From Punica granatum (Eukaryota > Streptophyta > Magnoliopsida > Myrtales > Lythraceae): a stretch of DNA of 64,000 nt. Of the stretch, positions 1-10,861 are shown piece after piece. The notes beneath the pieces are model-generated. The model saw only the letters and a list, made by a program, of their open reading frames with translations, was not told the DNA's origin and searched no databases. Numbering within the stretch: the stretch's first letter is position 1; each line of letters opens with the position of its first letter. The DNA is taken from contig NC_045130.1 in the NCBI RefSeq assembly GCF_007655135.1, forward strand, positions 19,349,363 through 19,413,362, given 5' to 3'. A program made the position numbers and the translations under genes.

Positions 1-46
1 GGCTTTTATAGCTACATATATATATATTGTTGAATTAGGGGGGGGG

Positions 47-146
47 NNNNNNNNNNNNNNNNNNNNNNNNNNNNNNNNNNNNNNNNNNNNNNNNNNNNNN
101 NNNNNNNNNNNNNNNNNNNNNNNNNNNNNNNNNNNNNNNNNNNNNN
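47..146. other. assembly gap, 100 N
   Basis: Exactly 100 N, a conventional placeholder for a scaffold gap of unknown size. The 46 bases before it are AT-rich and end in a G run, so neither side should be read as contiguous with the other. Confidence 0.98.
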
Positions 147-1245
147 AGAGCTCGGGGGAAAAAGAAGCAAGATGGATAGGAATCGAGAGGGCTATGGGGA
201 CAAAGCAAGTGCTAGGACAGGAAGTAGGAAGCCGTTCGAGCGGAGAAGCGTTAGAGTTTAACTGATTGATTTACAGGTATGCTTAACTGCGTGGCTAGTC
301 TTATATCTACTAGTTTCTTTTACTTGAATATGTCTTTCTTGCTATGCATTTAGAAGCAATGGGTTAGTTGGATTACTAAATTAGAGAAATTGATGGAATA
401 CCTTAGACAGGCACATTTGAATGTTTAGTGAATTAAACTTGAATAAATTGATAATGCTGGAATTTTCTTATGATTACTCTGTTCTTGTTGATTTAGTGGT
501 TGTACGAAGAATTGGTTCTCTTTCAAGCTTTTGTCCTTCTTTGCTGGAAGAAGATTATGAATTTGATGGTAATGAGTTAATGGAATTTTCATATTGGATC
601 GAGAAGGTGATATGTCGAAACAAAAGAGTGGATGGTGGTTTTCGATAATACAAGGGAATTTGAATTAAATTATTGATGAAGTCGATTGTTTGATCTTTGC
701 CCTCTTCAATTAATATGATTGGGTTTTTCTATGATCATTTAGTTTATTGAGATATGACAAGAAGAAAATATTTTCCTTTAATGTGAAAAATGTGATTTCC
801 TTTTCTTTTAAGGCTAGGGATTTAGGATGGTCTTGCCTTACTAATTTTAGTGAATTATGATTTTGTTTAATTGTGATGGGATAAGCATGCTAAGTTGGAC
901 ATTGAGGAATGTGTTAAGTTTATAAGGATTTATTTGTTTGATTGCTCGAGTAATCGGTGAGTTTAAAGCTTGTTAAAGGGTGATTTGAGAAATAAGACAA
1001 ATTGGTATTGATTGGTTGTTAATGTTGATGGAAATTAAAGATGGAATTTACTTAATTATTTATTTGGAATATATGGTTGTCTTCTTTGGCTTTTGATACA
1101 GTTTTGGTACTCCTATGTATTTGGTCTTTTATGAATCTCTCATTTACCTTGAAATTGACAAGAGCAATCAGGTTTGTTTAAATGAGAATTATGGAGATTG
1201 GTTTAAGTAGTTTTTGACATAGATGAGAAATTGACATAATGAATA

Positions 1246-1248
<3 letters not shown>

Positions 1249-1278
<30 letters not shown>
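1249..1278. repeat. (TA)n microsatellite
   Basis: An uninterrupted run of alternating T and A of about 30 bases. Similar runs are at about 4464-4490 (followed by a CA run), 44448-44477 and 59448-59472. Confidence 0.9.
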
Positions 1279-1281
<3 letters not shown>

Positions 1282-1743
1282 CGGGACTTATTGGAAGTTA
1301 TAGGCTCTAAAGAAAATTGTGGGAGGTACTGGAAGTCCCTGTGATGGTGCTATATTTTTATTATCTAATCCAATGCTTGCAAATAATAAGAATTGTTGAG
1401 ACTAAATCCTTGCACTCTAAAATGTTGACTCAGTGAAATAATTTCGATGAGTTCGATGAGTACTCTATTCCCTTGTGAAATGATATATATATATACACAT
1501 ATATATATTATATGAATACAAAAATTATACGGAGTGTTATTAAAGGAAATATTGTGATAATTAGGGAATAAGAACTTGGTATGACTATATGAGATGAGAT
1601 TGCATGGTCGCAATTGATTAGGTGGTGATATGTTTATATTGCTTGTTTCTTTATGGCTATGCTGTTTGGTTGTGCTATATATATTTTCGTGGACTAATTG
1701 TGATTGTGTATGTTAACGTGACTTAGTTTATTATAGCTATGGG

Positions 1744-1930
1744 ACCGCCGGAACCAACAAATGATAAAATGGGCCAGATCGGCCGTTGGACTCAGCGGAA
1801 TAAAAATGGGACCTTATCGGCTGCTGGACTTGGCGAAATATAAATAAGGGTTTGATCAGCCACTGAACTCGGTGGAATAGAAAAAATGGTCCGATCGACC
1901 GCTAGACCTAACAGAATATAAATTGAGGTC
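1744..1930 (+). repeat. degenerate tandem repeat, about 4 copies
   Basis: Four imperfect units of about 45 bp follow one another. Each has the plan: purine-rich start, GATCGGCCG-like core, CTGGACT-like segment, then GGAATA followed by an A-rich tail. Units begin near 1768, 1806, 1850 and 1888. GC content is higher than in the surroundings. Such arrays occur inside plant LTRs. Confidence 0.55.
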
Positions 1931-2810
1931 AACTCTTACCGTCAGAGGTTAATAGGCGCCCCCTACTTATGAGATATGTCTATGAGGACATGCGAATCAA
2001 TTATTTGAGTTATGTGGGGTCACGATACCGTCACAACTCTATTGCGAGGAAATGCAACCCTATGGCTATATTGATTTGTTGTGTTATTTATTATTTGTCT
2101 AGTTTGATTGCTATAAATGTGATGATTGTTGAGATTGTCTGAAATTATTCTGTGGAAGCCGTGTTATGTGCTAAAGATTGATTTAGTCAGTGTATGAGTG
2201 TTAGGTGGTGCTGAGTTAATAGTTAATTCTAATATTATTATATGGTCATAAAAATAATTGATTGTTTACGAATGAATTTAGTAATTATTTGTATTTATGG
2301 TATAATATATTGTGTTGGTGAATTAAATGATGGACTTGAGTATGCTAGTATTATCTATATGAATGTTTCGTTGTTTAAAAATATATTATCTTTGTTCATT
2401 TAAAAAAATATATTTTTAGTTAATAATAATTCATTTCACTCTGGAATTTTATGCTCATTAAGATGCAACTCACACCTATATATATATTCCCAGATAAACT
2501 TCTAGCTGTGTAGGAGAACTTTTTGGACATTGGGGATCAGTTAGGAGGACTATGTAGGGAACTTAGTTGTTTGATATGTATTCTTTTTGTATAAAATATA
2601 TTTGAATATGTTACGACTTGAAATTTTTGTTTAGTTGGTTTAGTGATATGGCTCTCTTAGAATGTATATATATATATGTAATAGCTTGCTTGATTAGTTA
2701 TATATTTTTGGGAGTTATGGAAAGCAGGTTTTATATAAATAGTTTATATGATAATGGATATCGAGAAAATTTGGAAAAAAATCTTGTCGAAATTTCGGGT
2801 CATGACACCT

Positions 2811-3579
2811 TTCTTACTCTATCCCCTTCCCGAGTGAGTTTGGATAGAAGTTTCTGGAAATTATTCTTTTAACTGTAATGAAGATGAGAAAAGAATGATT
2901 TTTTTTTTGCAATAATTTCTCAATCATGTCATTGCTCATTTCTTCTACATTTGTGGATACTTGCACAACAAGGATTCCTACTAACTGCTGGCTTTTTTGC
3001 TTTAGTCATTTTGGCTTCGTCTTGATCTCTCTCGTGAGCACATTTGGGAAACATTTTAGCATTTCCTCTTTAATAGAACACTAGAGTTTTCAGTAGTGCT
3101 ACGCACGAGATTCCATGAATTCAGTTCGGTAATGAAAAGTATGGGAGTTAAAAGAAAGTAAAGAAAAGTTAGGGGCTTGACAAAAAAAATAACAATATGG
3201 GAGAAAAAGAAGGGAGAGTGTCAGTGTGAAAGAGAGCCGCGTGGTGAGGTGAGAGTAAAAGAGAGAGTGAAAGAAGGCCATGTGAAGTTATATTGTGATA
3301 TTGCCATTTTATCTTTTGGATTGGTAATTTATTTTGTTTCTATTCAATTGAGAGTGAGATTTTGAGGATAATTTCGGCAAATTATACAAAAAGTAACTAT
3401 TGTAGGACACTAAGTCTTTCCCTTATATATTAGTATATATATGTGTGGCTTAAATAGTAGGGCAAACGTTGACATCATATGTAAGCGAAAGAACTCACGA
3501 TTTTGGAAACACTTTAGCATTTGAAGTCTATGTAAAGAAGGAGCACAAATCGACTGGATAAGTTAATGTTTAGAACTTA
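2811..3579. other. intergenic, no gene recognised
   Basis: AT-rich sequence with only short unrecognised frames on both strands. Nothing here has coding texture or a repeat boundary that I can define. Confidence 0.5.
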
Positions 3580-3976
3580 GGGGTTGTTTGTTTTGTTATG
3601 AAAATCCCCTGGAATCAGAAGCGGAATCATTGATTCCGATTATTGATGATTGTTGATAAAAAATTCGACTCCAATTGCCCCATATATAATAATCCATCTA
3701 CCCAATCAACAGGAATCAGAAACCCTCACATAGTTAGGAATCAAAATTTTAAAGCTCAAAATAATTTGACGAAAACCTCAACAAATTTCCCACTTCTGCA
3801 ACTCTTAATTACCACAATATATTAATTTTAAACGGATATTTATAAAAGTCAGAAAGTATCCAATCCCGATTCCAAGCTAAAACCAAACAAAAATTAAAAT
3901 TTATTATTCCGTTTTCATTTCTGTCCTATTCCATTTCCTTCATTGTTTTTCGATTCCGAAGTGTGAAAACAGCCCC
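3580..3976. mobile_element. MITE, Tourist/Harbinger-like
   Basis: A 397-bp element flanked by a 3-bp direct repeat TTA (3577-3579 and 3977-3979). The left end reads GGGGTTGTTTG; the right end in reverse complement reads GGGGCTGTTTT, giving short imperfect inverted termini. The next inner bases also pair loosely (GGAATC on the left, GATTCC on the right). A TWA 3-bp target duplication with GGG-starting termini is the hallmark of PIF/Harbinger non-autonomous elements. No coding capacity. Confidence 0.7.
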
Positions 3977-4463
3977 TTAAAGAATTTTGCAAAGGAAAAT
4001 AGCTTTATATGCCGAAAAATTGGTCTAGCGATCTGCCGGTTGTGAGGGATCAAATAATTAATAGCCCATAGTTAAGCGTTAAATTCATATTCGGAGATAG
4101 ACTATTCTCATTAGTTATTTCCATGCCCTCCAAATTGAAATCTTTTCCATATATAAAAGATGCATCCCCATGAAAATTCTCGATAGAATGTGTCCTTTTA
4201 ATTTTTTTAATGATTAATTAATGTAAGTAAATAAGAGAAAGAATGGAGAGAAAAGAGAATGAGAACGTGAGGGGGAGAGAGAAAAAATAAGAAGAGGAAA
4301 GTTGGAAAATGGTGGTTAAACACAATATTAGAGTTACTATTTTGTCCTTTTAACTTCCTCCAAAATTTAAGTAGTTCAAACTTATAATTGTTATCCTTAA
4401 AATGGGCCATTTTGGAATAAAAAAAGTTACCCAACTCATCCTATTTCCATTTGTAATATAGAC

Positions 4464-4500
<37 letters not shown>

Positions 4501-4719
4501 TATAATATTTATACATGTCCATATTGTAGATATTCATAAATATTGAAATTAATGTTGCAGTTTCTTATTTTTTTCTTCCTTAACATTTTATACTGTGCTG
4601 TTAGCTGTATTAGTTATAATTTCATACTACTTTTGCAATATATTATCAGGTTAATTTATTAACATATAAAGAAGAAAGAAAAAATTAATTACCTTTCCTT
4701 CATTAAAATTAAGTAATCT

Positions 4720-4748
4720 CGTGTGCAACGCACGCGATTACCTACTAG
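4720..4748 (+). mobile_element. Helitron-like 3' terminus
   Basis: A short hairpin (CGTG, loop TGCAACG, CACG at about 4720-4734) is followed about 10 bases later by CTAG and then T. Hairpin plus CTRR plus host T is the expected Helitron 3' end. The 5' end (host A then TC) was not located, so element length is unknown. Confidence 0.5.
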
Positions 4749-5198
4749 TATATAAGAAAAATGTATAAGAGAATATAGAAGTTCAAATGTTTAAAGGCCA
4801 TATAATTACTATTCTTTTACCGAATAAAATTGAAAATTTTGACTTAATAGAATTTTTTTGAATTATTTTATTAAAAATTTCATTGAGAATTGAAACAATA
4901 AATATGTACATGAATCTTTACTTACAATTCTCAAATTAAATATTTATCATTGTGATATAAAATTTACCATATTCAAATTCATAGGAAAAAAAAGTAATAG
5001 TAACATAACACAAACTCTCTAATCGTTATCAATTATTGTTCTCATAGTTACTTCTGGAATTAAATATTTATCATTGTAATATAAAATTTACCATATTTAA
5101 ATTCGTAGGATAAGGAAAAAAAAAGAATTGTAATGTAATACAAACTCTCTAATCCATATCATACTTAATTTCTTCTTATGAAAATTTTTGAACAAAAT

Positions 5199-5226
5199 CC
5201 GTTTAACACACGGTTCAACAATCTAG
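5199..5226 (+). mobile_element. Helitron-like 3' terminus
   Basis: Hairpin CCGT...ACGG at 5199-5213, then an AT-rich spacer ending CTAG|T at 5226. The architecture matches the termini at 4748, 13109 and 20627. The interval from 4749 has internal near-repeats (two copies of a segment containing ATATTTATCATTGT near 4940 and 5066), suggesting decayed repeat. Confidence 0.45.
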
Positions 5227-7048
5227 TAATAATGATAGTCTAACATGGCTCAATTAGAGCCGAAAATGTTGGATCAACTGTGGAGACAAACATGATTGAA
5301 GTGCTTGGAGAAGATATTATGATCAATAAAAAATGTTAAAAATCTTTGCATTGGTTTCTCTTTTATGCAATAAGTTTGCTTGATCATCGAATTGCGTCAT
5401 AAGTTTTTCTACAGTCCTTTCAAACTCATAAATGTTTGAAACTTGTGACTGGACTATATGGAAGTTCGTGGGATAGCGGTCTGGAAACTCATTTGCTATT
5501 ATTTTTCTGTTATATATATGTCCACCGTAATTCATTTTTAACTATTTTTTTAATAAAGCCATCCTAGATTTGGGTTGGGTTTATGTTAATAATGGACTTA
5601 CATATTTGTGTCCCTATGATAATGCTTCCAATTCAAACTTTTTATTTTTCATTTCACTTCCAAATCTTTATTGGCCAAAAAAAAAAAGAAAGACTACCAA
5701 ATCTTTTAATTTAAGCAATATTAATTTATTTAACACTCATGAACTTCCACACTCTATAATAATATTAATTGCTCATAAAATTACTTGAATTGTCTGAAAA
5801 ATTCATGTGTTATTCATTATTGAATTCATATAAGTTTAATTTAACGAAAAATTCATTTATTACATAATTTTATAATGTTTTCTTGTGGGTGTGCTAGTCA
5901 TATGATGAAGAATGAGACTTATTAGAAAACAAAAATAAATAGGGAGTATTCTGGACCATAAGATATTGTCAAATAGCAACGGAGAGAATAAAAGATAGAA
6001 ACCTTGATGGCGTTATTAATTAGGGGAACGAGAATGACAAGAAATAAAGCTTTAGAACGAACATGACAAAAAGACCAAAGGCTGAGATTCAAACTCGGAC
6101 CTTCTTGGTTTCTAGACCATTAGATCCCTGGGCAAAAATGAAGTTTCTATCCAAAAATTGAGGATGCGACATGCAATGAATGACTTATTCTCGAGCATAA
6201 AGGATCGATATATACTCATTTATATCTGACATATGTGACTGCAATATTCTAGTGTTTTTATTTCTCCTCTTTTGATGAATGCAATCTTCTAAATTTGAAA
6301 TTCTAACGGACAAGCTATGAGATAAGTATCGAGACAAGGTCTCGCTCTGGAAAGATACTTGGTCGCTGCCGTACTCAGTTATTATTACCAGCATAAAATA
6401 TTTTTCAGGATCATACATGTGGCCATATGAAAGCGAGACACGTATTTGTGGATACTTTTGTAAATATACAAAGCTGGGGGACAATGGCGTAATATTCTTC
6501 AGGACCAATAAACATGGTCTTATGAAACGTCGTCGTAAGGAGATCCAGTTGGCGAGCTCAGGAAGCATTCACATTCTGATAAAAAGCCAGGATAGAATCT
6601 AGAAGTGCACGTTCCATGAGGTTGCACGGTGCGAACTCTGAGCCATGTAGATTCTAGAAGATGGGTAATGAGGCTATGAGCGACATCATTTAAGAGCAGA
6701 AGTAGTTAAGTGTGAGAAAAGGATAAGGATTATCCAGAAGAACGAGTCAATCATGTGAATAATTATCATGTGGGGATAAGATTTATAGTTAAAGACGGTA
6801 ACTTTTAAGTCCAAATTCTCAAGGTTGCAGAGTAAAAGCTTATAACCGCTAAGAGGTGGAGGAAATCTATAAATACTAGAAGATTCCGCTGATGAAAGCA
6901 CCTCTCGATCAACTCAGCAAACAAAATCTTTGTAGATTTTCATAGCTTCTTCAAGTTATCTATCCTTAGGAGTAGGTGTAACTTATATATTCCAGGCCTG
7001 TAACGACAAGGTTGATTCCCTCAACGGTTCAACTTCAAAGTTTGTGAC
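5227..7048. other. non-coding repeat-like stretch
   Basis: No recognisable gene. The longest open frame (6185-6568, minus, 127 codons) resembles no family I know. A TATA-like TCTATAAATACTAG at about 6866 is followed by a CT-rich leader, which looks like an LTR-type promoter. On the minus strand 6065-6130 has GGTCCGAGTTTGAATCTC, close to a pol III B box, hinting at a tRNA-derived SINE fragment. Confidence 0.35.
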
Positions 7049-8110
7049 TGTAAGCACCTCGTTCTGACCCTGACTAGGTCAACCATCCAAGGAGCCCATC
7101 GAATTAGAGAGCAGATAAAAGCGCACGGGGATCGCTCATCGAAAGACAGATCTTCATGATCAAACAGATAAGTTCTCAAGTTTTAAGTATTTAATTTATA
7201 CATTCAGTGCATATTTTTAAAATGATACGTGATAATTTGTAAAATTTTATTTTGTAAGGAAGCGCTTGTAAAACGAATTTTGAAATGTAGCGCCCACTAT
7301 CTAGAGACCTTATTTTAAACCCCATCTGCTCGTATTTTAATAAAAAAGGCACATTAATTTTCTTTAATTAAAACACTTTGATTCTCATATTTATTCAATA
7401 GGGGAAGGGTTCGAGATGAAGAAATCGATATTCTCACGTAGCGAGAAATACTCATCTTGGGGAGTTTTCCAGTTAAAAATTATTTTTTAGACCTGAAAAT
7501 ATTTTTCGATAATTTTTCTCAGCTCAAATATGCTTTAAAATCCCAAAAAGGGCGAAAATGAAGTTTTGAGAAGTTTAGGGGTGGCTGCTTAATTAAATTA
7601 GACTAAACTAGTTTATTTCAGACGTTAAATTCTGTTTCGTCTTTTATATAAATTAAGGAGGGCTGGCGCAGGTACTGCTCGCGCCTCCGGATGGAGGCGT
7701 TGGTAGCCACCACGCTTGTGGCGGTGGGCGGGGTTACTAACCCCGCCCAAAGCCAGCTGTTCTTTCTTATCTAGAATGGATAGCTGGCGTCCTCTAGATC
7801 ATTGAAATTTGAAAAATCTTCTTAGTTTCGCCTCTACAATTTATAAAATTGCAAAATATCTCCTGACTCCCCTTTGCCTATAAATAGATGGTTATTTTCC
7901 GAAGAGAGAACTTTTGTCCAACTTCATATGTTGAGGTTCTACCAAAATAACCCTAAATCCTTCTAATTATGCCTATAGTTATCATAATTAGTAGGATTTT
8001 GGAGAGCTTGAGTCTCGATTTCATCAAATCCGAGCTCGAAGATCCGAAACCTTCCCGGACTAAGGTAAACAACTGAGATTATACACATCTGGTCAGACCC
8101 GAAATCAAAC
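7049..8110 (+). mobile_element. LTR-like repeat, copy 1
   Basis: Begins TGTAAGCACCTCGTT, as does 13505 (TGTAAGCGCCTCGTT). The two stretches stay alignable in patches, for example GAGAAATCGAT-type and TTCTCACGTAGC segments, and a region before a GC-rich CGCAGG patch. This copy carries a good TATA box, CCTATAAATAGATGG, at about 7878. Start with TGT and an internal core promoter argue for an LTR or solo LTR. The right boundary is not defined; sequence to about 8800 may belong to it. Confidence 0.4.
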
Positions 8111-8820
8111 TTGCTAGCTAGTATTTCGGTTGACATGTGCTTGATTGATGTGTTTATATGTAGATTGGACTAATAGGTTGTTAATTTGTGTGAATTAGAT
8201 ACTAATTAGAATTAATCAAGTACCATGCATAATTAGGATATGACTCGGTTAAATCAAACTTGATTATCCATGGGAAAAGACTAATTGTATGTTAATCGGA
8301 CTTGATTTGATGTTAATCGAGTCAATTTGTGTATAATTAGGTGTAATTAGTTGTAATTGGCTTGTCTAATTAGGTTCTAGTTGGGCTTGATTTTGCTTAA
8401 TTACTGTAACATTCTGATCATAGTAATTTAGATCAATTTGAGGTCAATTGGGTTTAATTTGGCTCAAATCGTGTTTAATTGGACTAATTACGAAATTGGC
8501 TAAGAGTAATTAGGCTTGAATTTGCTTGATTAATCGAAATGGGCATCAAATTGAATTTGTGTACATTCTGTAATTTTTGGTGAATTAGGCTTATATGAGC
8601 CAATATGATGATTTGTGGCTCGATTAGGCTTACTTAGGTGTAATTAACTTCCTATTGCTTAAGATATGGCTTAATTAGGTTCAATTAACTTCCTATTGCT
8701 TGAGATATGGCTTAATTAAGCCTTGTATAGCTCAAAGTTGGTCTCCTAAGCATCCCGGAAATTTTCTGCTTAGTTGATCTGATAGTCAGTTGGGTGATTT
8801 AGGGGTCAAATTAGGCTGAA
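8111..8820 (+). repeat. degenerate TTAATTAG-rich repeat
   Basis: A compositionally simple stretch in which variants of AATTAGGCTTGATT recur many times. At 8645-8727 one unit of about 45 bp containing AACTTCCTATTGCTT is tandemly duplicated with few changes. No coding potential. Confidence 0.55.
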
Positions 8821-8921
8821 TCATGGGCGCGCATGCGGCGGGAGCACACAATGGGCTGGTTGGGAGCTCGCACATGGTGGAAGAGTGGGCCCCACGCCTC
8901 CAAGATCGAATATATATATTT

Positions 8922-9096
8922 GAGAAAACTATCACTATCATCCCTCTACTTTCACACTGTCACCAATTTAGTCCCTCTATTAATTTTGCCACCATTTTAA
9001 CACAAGCGTTTGCCTTCCGCCTATCAATATGGTCCTCAACATCAGTAGACATAACGGAAGTCTGACGTGGGTGCATTATTGGACCAAACGACGTCA
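8922..9096 (+). repeat. MULE left terminal inverted repeat
   Basis: This 175-bp segment is the inverted counterpart of 10862-11036. It contains CCAATTTAGTCCCTC and CCGCCTATCAATATGGTCC, both found reversed on the right. It directly abuts the TATATATTT target duplication. Confidence 0.92.
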
Positions 9097-9179
9097 ATAA
9101 AATTGGTTTTTTAATCAGAAACATGTGCCAAGCTTGAAACGGCACCGTTTCTAAGCAAATCGGAGCTTGACCGTGGACC

Positions 9180-9400
9180 ATACAGTGACGTTGTGGGACT
9201 TCATCGTGGCGGCGAAGGAGCCGGTGCCGCCGTCGATGTCGATGCAAAGCCTGAGGGCGGAGCCGGAGGATTTGGCGATCTGGAGGAGCTAGAGGACGGG
9301 GAGGTCGAGCTAGGAGGAGAAGCGGGAGGAGTCGTGGCGGAGGGGTTGAAGCCAAGGGAGGGGTTGTACTGGTTGAGGTAGGAGAAGCTCTTGACCTTCA
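9180..9400 (-). pseudogene. captured methyltransferase fragment, copy 1
   Basis: Read on the minus strand, shifting frame once, this gives SFSYLNQYNPSLGFNPS, then LDLPVLQLLQIAK, then LRLCIDIDGGTGSFAATMKS and HNVTV. The glycine-rich DIxGGTGSFAA segment is motif I of the SAM-binding fold. The surrounding order (LGFN, LDLPIPQ-like, IRLGxDIGGGTGTFAA) matches plant putative methyltransferases of the At1g29790 type. The frame is broken and both ends are missing, so this is a transposon-borne fragment. It repeats the segment at 9415-9567 with substitutions (CID for GID, IDGG for IGGG). Confidence 0.7.
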
Positions 9401-9414
9401 AACGCCATCATTTT

Positions 9415-9567
9415 AGCGAAGGAGGACGAGGCCGCGGAGTGCGGTGGCCTCACTGTAGGGGGTGCTGAAGTTCATGGTGGCGGTGAGGACAGTGACGTTG
9501 TGGGACTTCATCGCGGCGGCAAAGGAGCCGGTGCCGCCACCGATGTCGATGCCGAGCCTGAGTGGGG
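9415..9567 (-). pseudogene. captured methyltransferase fragment, copy 2
   Basis: Minus strand reads LRLGIDIGGGTGSFAA, MKSHNVTVLTATMNFSTPYS and ATALRGLVLL, an intact SAM motif I and the following strand of the same methyltransferase as copy 1. It is fused in frame upstream to SEUSS residues (SIQKILQEMM) within a 73-codon open frame at 9413-9634. The junction is at about 9568-9575. Domain order matches plant SAM-dependent methyltransferases; catalytic competence is not expected from such a short piece. Confidence 0.75.
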
Positions 9568-9574
9568 TAGACAT

Positions 9575-10055
9575 CATTTCCTGCAATATTTTCTGGATCG
9601 AGCTCTGATTCTCGCTCTGATATGTTTTGCTCAAGATTCCTTACCGTTGAAAGGATGCATTTGCAGGTGAATTCACATAATTCAAGATGTCCACAGAACT
9701 TCGACTTGGGTTATTAGATGAGGATGGTGTCGGTGACTGAAATGGAGATGCATTGGGTTGGGTCTTTGGGATGGTTGTAGTAGAGGTACCCAAAGATGCA
9801 ATCCGAATGCAATCTGAACACTACTAACTGCTCCATATGGACTGCCTGTGTTACCCATCGAACTTTGCTGCCTGGAGTTCATAGAATTTTGGTGCAGAAG
9901 GCCTATAATTGTGCTAGAAGAGGCGGACGTGGATGCGATGTTGATCGAGTTATCTCCACCTGCTACGCTGCTGCTTGGATCAACTTGCATTCCTGTGGCC
10001 TGAGAAGGGGCCAGATCAGTTCTTGTGTTCTAAGATGTTGATTGTTGCGGATATT
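9575..10055 (-). pseudogene. SEU: captured SEUSS co-regulator fragment
   Basis: Minus strand reads, with one frame change near 9790, QPPQLKEQQYPQQ, a stop, then TDLAPSQATGMQVDPSSS, GGDNSINIASTSASSSTIIG, LLHQNSMNSRQQSSMGN and SPYG, then SPFQSPTPSSSNNPS, NSPANAS and ENQSSIQKILQEMM. This is the glutamine- and serine-rich stretch just before the conserved QSSVQKIIQEMM motif of SEUSS, the LIM-domain-binding adaptor of LEUNIG. The Ldb domain is absent. A stop codon and a frameshift show it is not a working SEU. It is flanked on both sides by methyltransferase pieces, so it was captured separately or joined by template switching. Confidence 0.8.
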
Positions 10056-10080
10056 GTTGTTCCTTTAGTTGGGGTGGTTG

Positions 10081-10198
10081 TGGCAGGAGGAGGCGATCAG
10101 GGAGAACTGTGGAGGATGAGTGTCTCAGAGAGATTGGGGTCGTAGGGGCAGAGGGAGAAGTGGGTGTAGTTCATGTACTGGTGGAGGAGTTCGGGGTG
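10081..10198 (-). pseudogene. captured methyltransferase N-terminal fragment
   Basis: Minus strand reads HNHPELLHQYMNYTHFSLCP and YDPNLSETLIL, resembling the segment of plant At1g29790-type methyltransferases that precedes the RGCHPLPRRRC region. The likely continuation toward the N-terminus is at 10755-10860 on the other side of the inserted hAT element, where the minus strand reads MDSSNSSSSSSVAAAVAS and then PNLLIHAQLSPFASS. Identification is by motif memory only. Confidence 0.55.
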
Positions 10199-10206
10199 GT
10201 TGTGGT

Positions 10207-10746
10207 TAGGGGTGTGCACGGGTACCAGGTATACCCGGAACCGGTTGAAACCTACCCTAACGGGTAGGGTCCGGGTAGCTCGTATTGAAAATAGGGTAGG
10301 TTCCGGGTATTAAAATTAGGAACCTGTGAAAATCGGTTCCGGTTTCGGTTCCTGCCTACAGGGTACCCGGAACCGGTTATTTATGAACAGAAAAAAGAGG
10401 AAAGAGTAAAGTTACTATCTCCTCTAATGAATCAGAATATAGGCACTTTGTTGTGTGAAATCGTATTATGGATGTTCAACTTTATCGATGAATTAATGAG
10501 ACATATTATTATTTCATTGTTGTGAATTAATCTAAATTTTGTTGATATTCTATTTGGCATGATTACTGATTATGTATGTGATATTTTCGATTTTATTTAG
10601 CGAGAAGAAAAAATTTACAGGTTCCAACAAGGTACCCGGAACCTGTGGTATAATACAGGTTTCGGGTAGGTTTCGGTTCCATGATTCAACAGGGTAGGGT
10701 CCGGGTATTATGAAAAATACAGGGTACCCGGAACCGATCACCCTTA
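10207..10746 (+). mobile_element. hAT-like non-autonomous element, copy 1
   Basis: A 540-bp insertion with ends TAGGGGTG and (reverse complement) TAAGGGTG, flanked by 8-bp near-identical repeats GTTGTGGT (10199-10206) and GTTGTGAT (10747-10754). The interior is rich in GGTACCCGGAACC motifs in both orientations. Eight-bp duplications and TAGGG-type ends identify hAT. It lies inside the Pack-MULE. A second copy is at 35592-36116. Confidence 0.85.
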
Positions 10747-10861
10747 GTTGTGATAGGAGGAGGCAAACGGGGAGAGCTGGGCGTGGATGAGGAGATTTGG
10801 TGGCGAGGCAACGGCAGCGGCAACAGAGGAGGAGGAAGAGGAGTTGGAAGAGTCCATCCAC

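Larger units (their letters stand above)
147..2810 (+). repeat. degenerate repeat, probable decayed LTR
   Basis: There is no gene-like ORF over 2.6 kb, only short AT-rich chance frames. The block holds a degenerate tandem array (1744-1930) and a (TA)n run (about 1249-1278). Near 2794-2808 it reads ATTTCGGGTCATGACA, which resembles the 3' edge of many plant Ty3/gypsy LTRs. The left edge is lost in or near the gap. The LTR reading is inference from that edge and the lack of coding potential; a matching second LTR is not in the window. Confidence 0.3.

Noticed and set aside
6060..6130. A complete tRNA gene on the minus strand
   Set aside because: There is a B-box-like segment, but no acceptor stem or D arm can be folded; at most a SINE or tRNA fragment.
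6680..7048. Integrated pararetrovirus promoter suggested by a TATA box and leader
   Set aside because: No viral coding motifs are nearby; an LTR-type promoter explains the TATA box equally well.
8960..9355. 131-codon open frame on the minus strand
   Set aside because: It runs through the MULE inverted repeat and a wrong frame of the methyltransferase piece; no domain is seen.
9201..9401. Proline/serine-rich open frame on the minus strand, looking like a secreted cell-wall protein
   Set aside because: It is a shifted frame of the captured methyltransferase segment; the correct frame gives LDLPVLQLLQIAK and SAM motif I.
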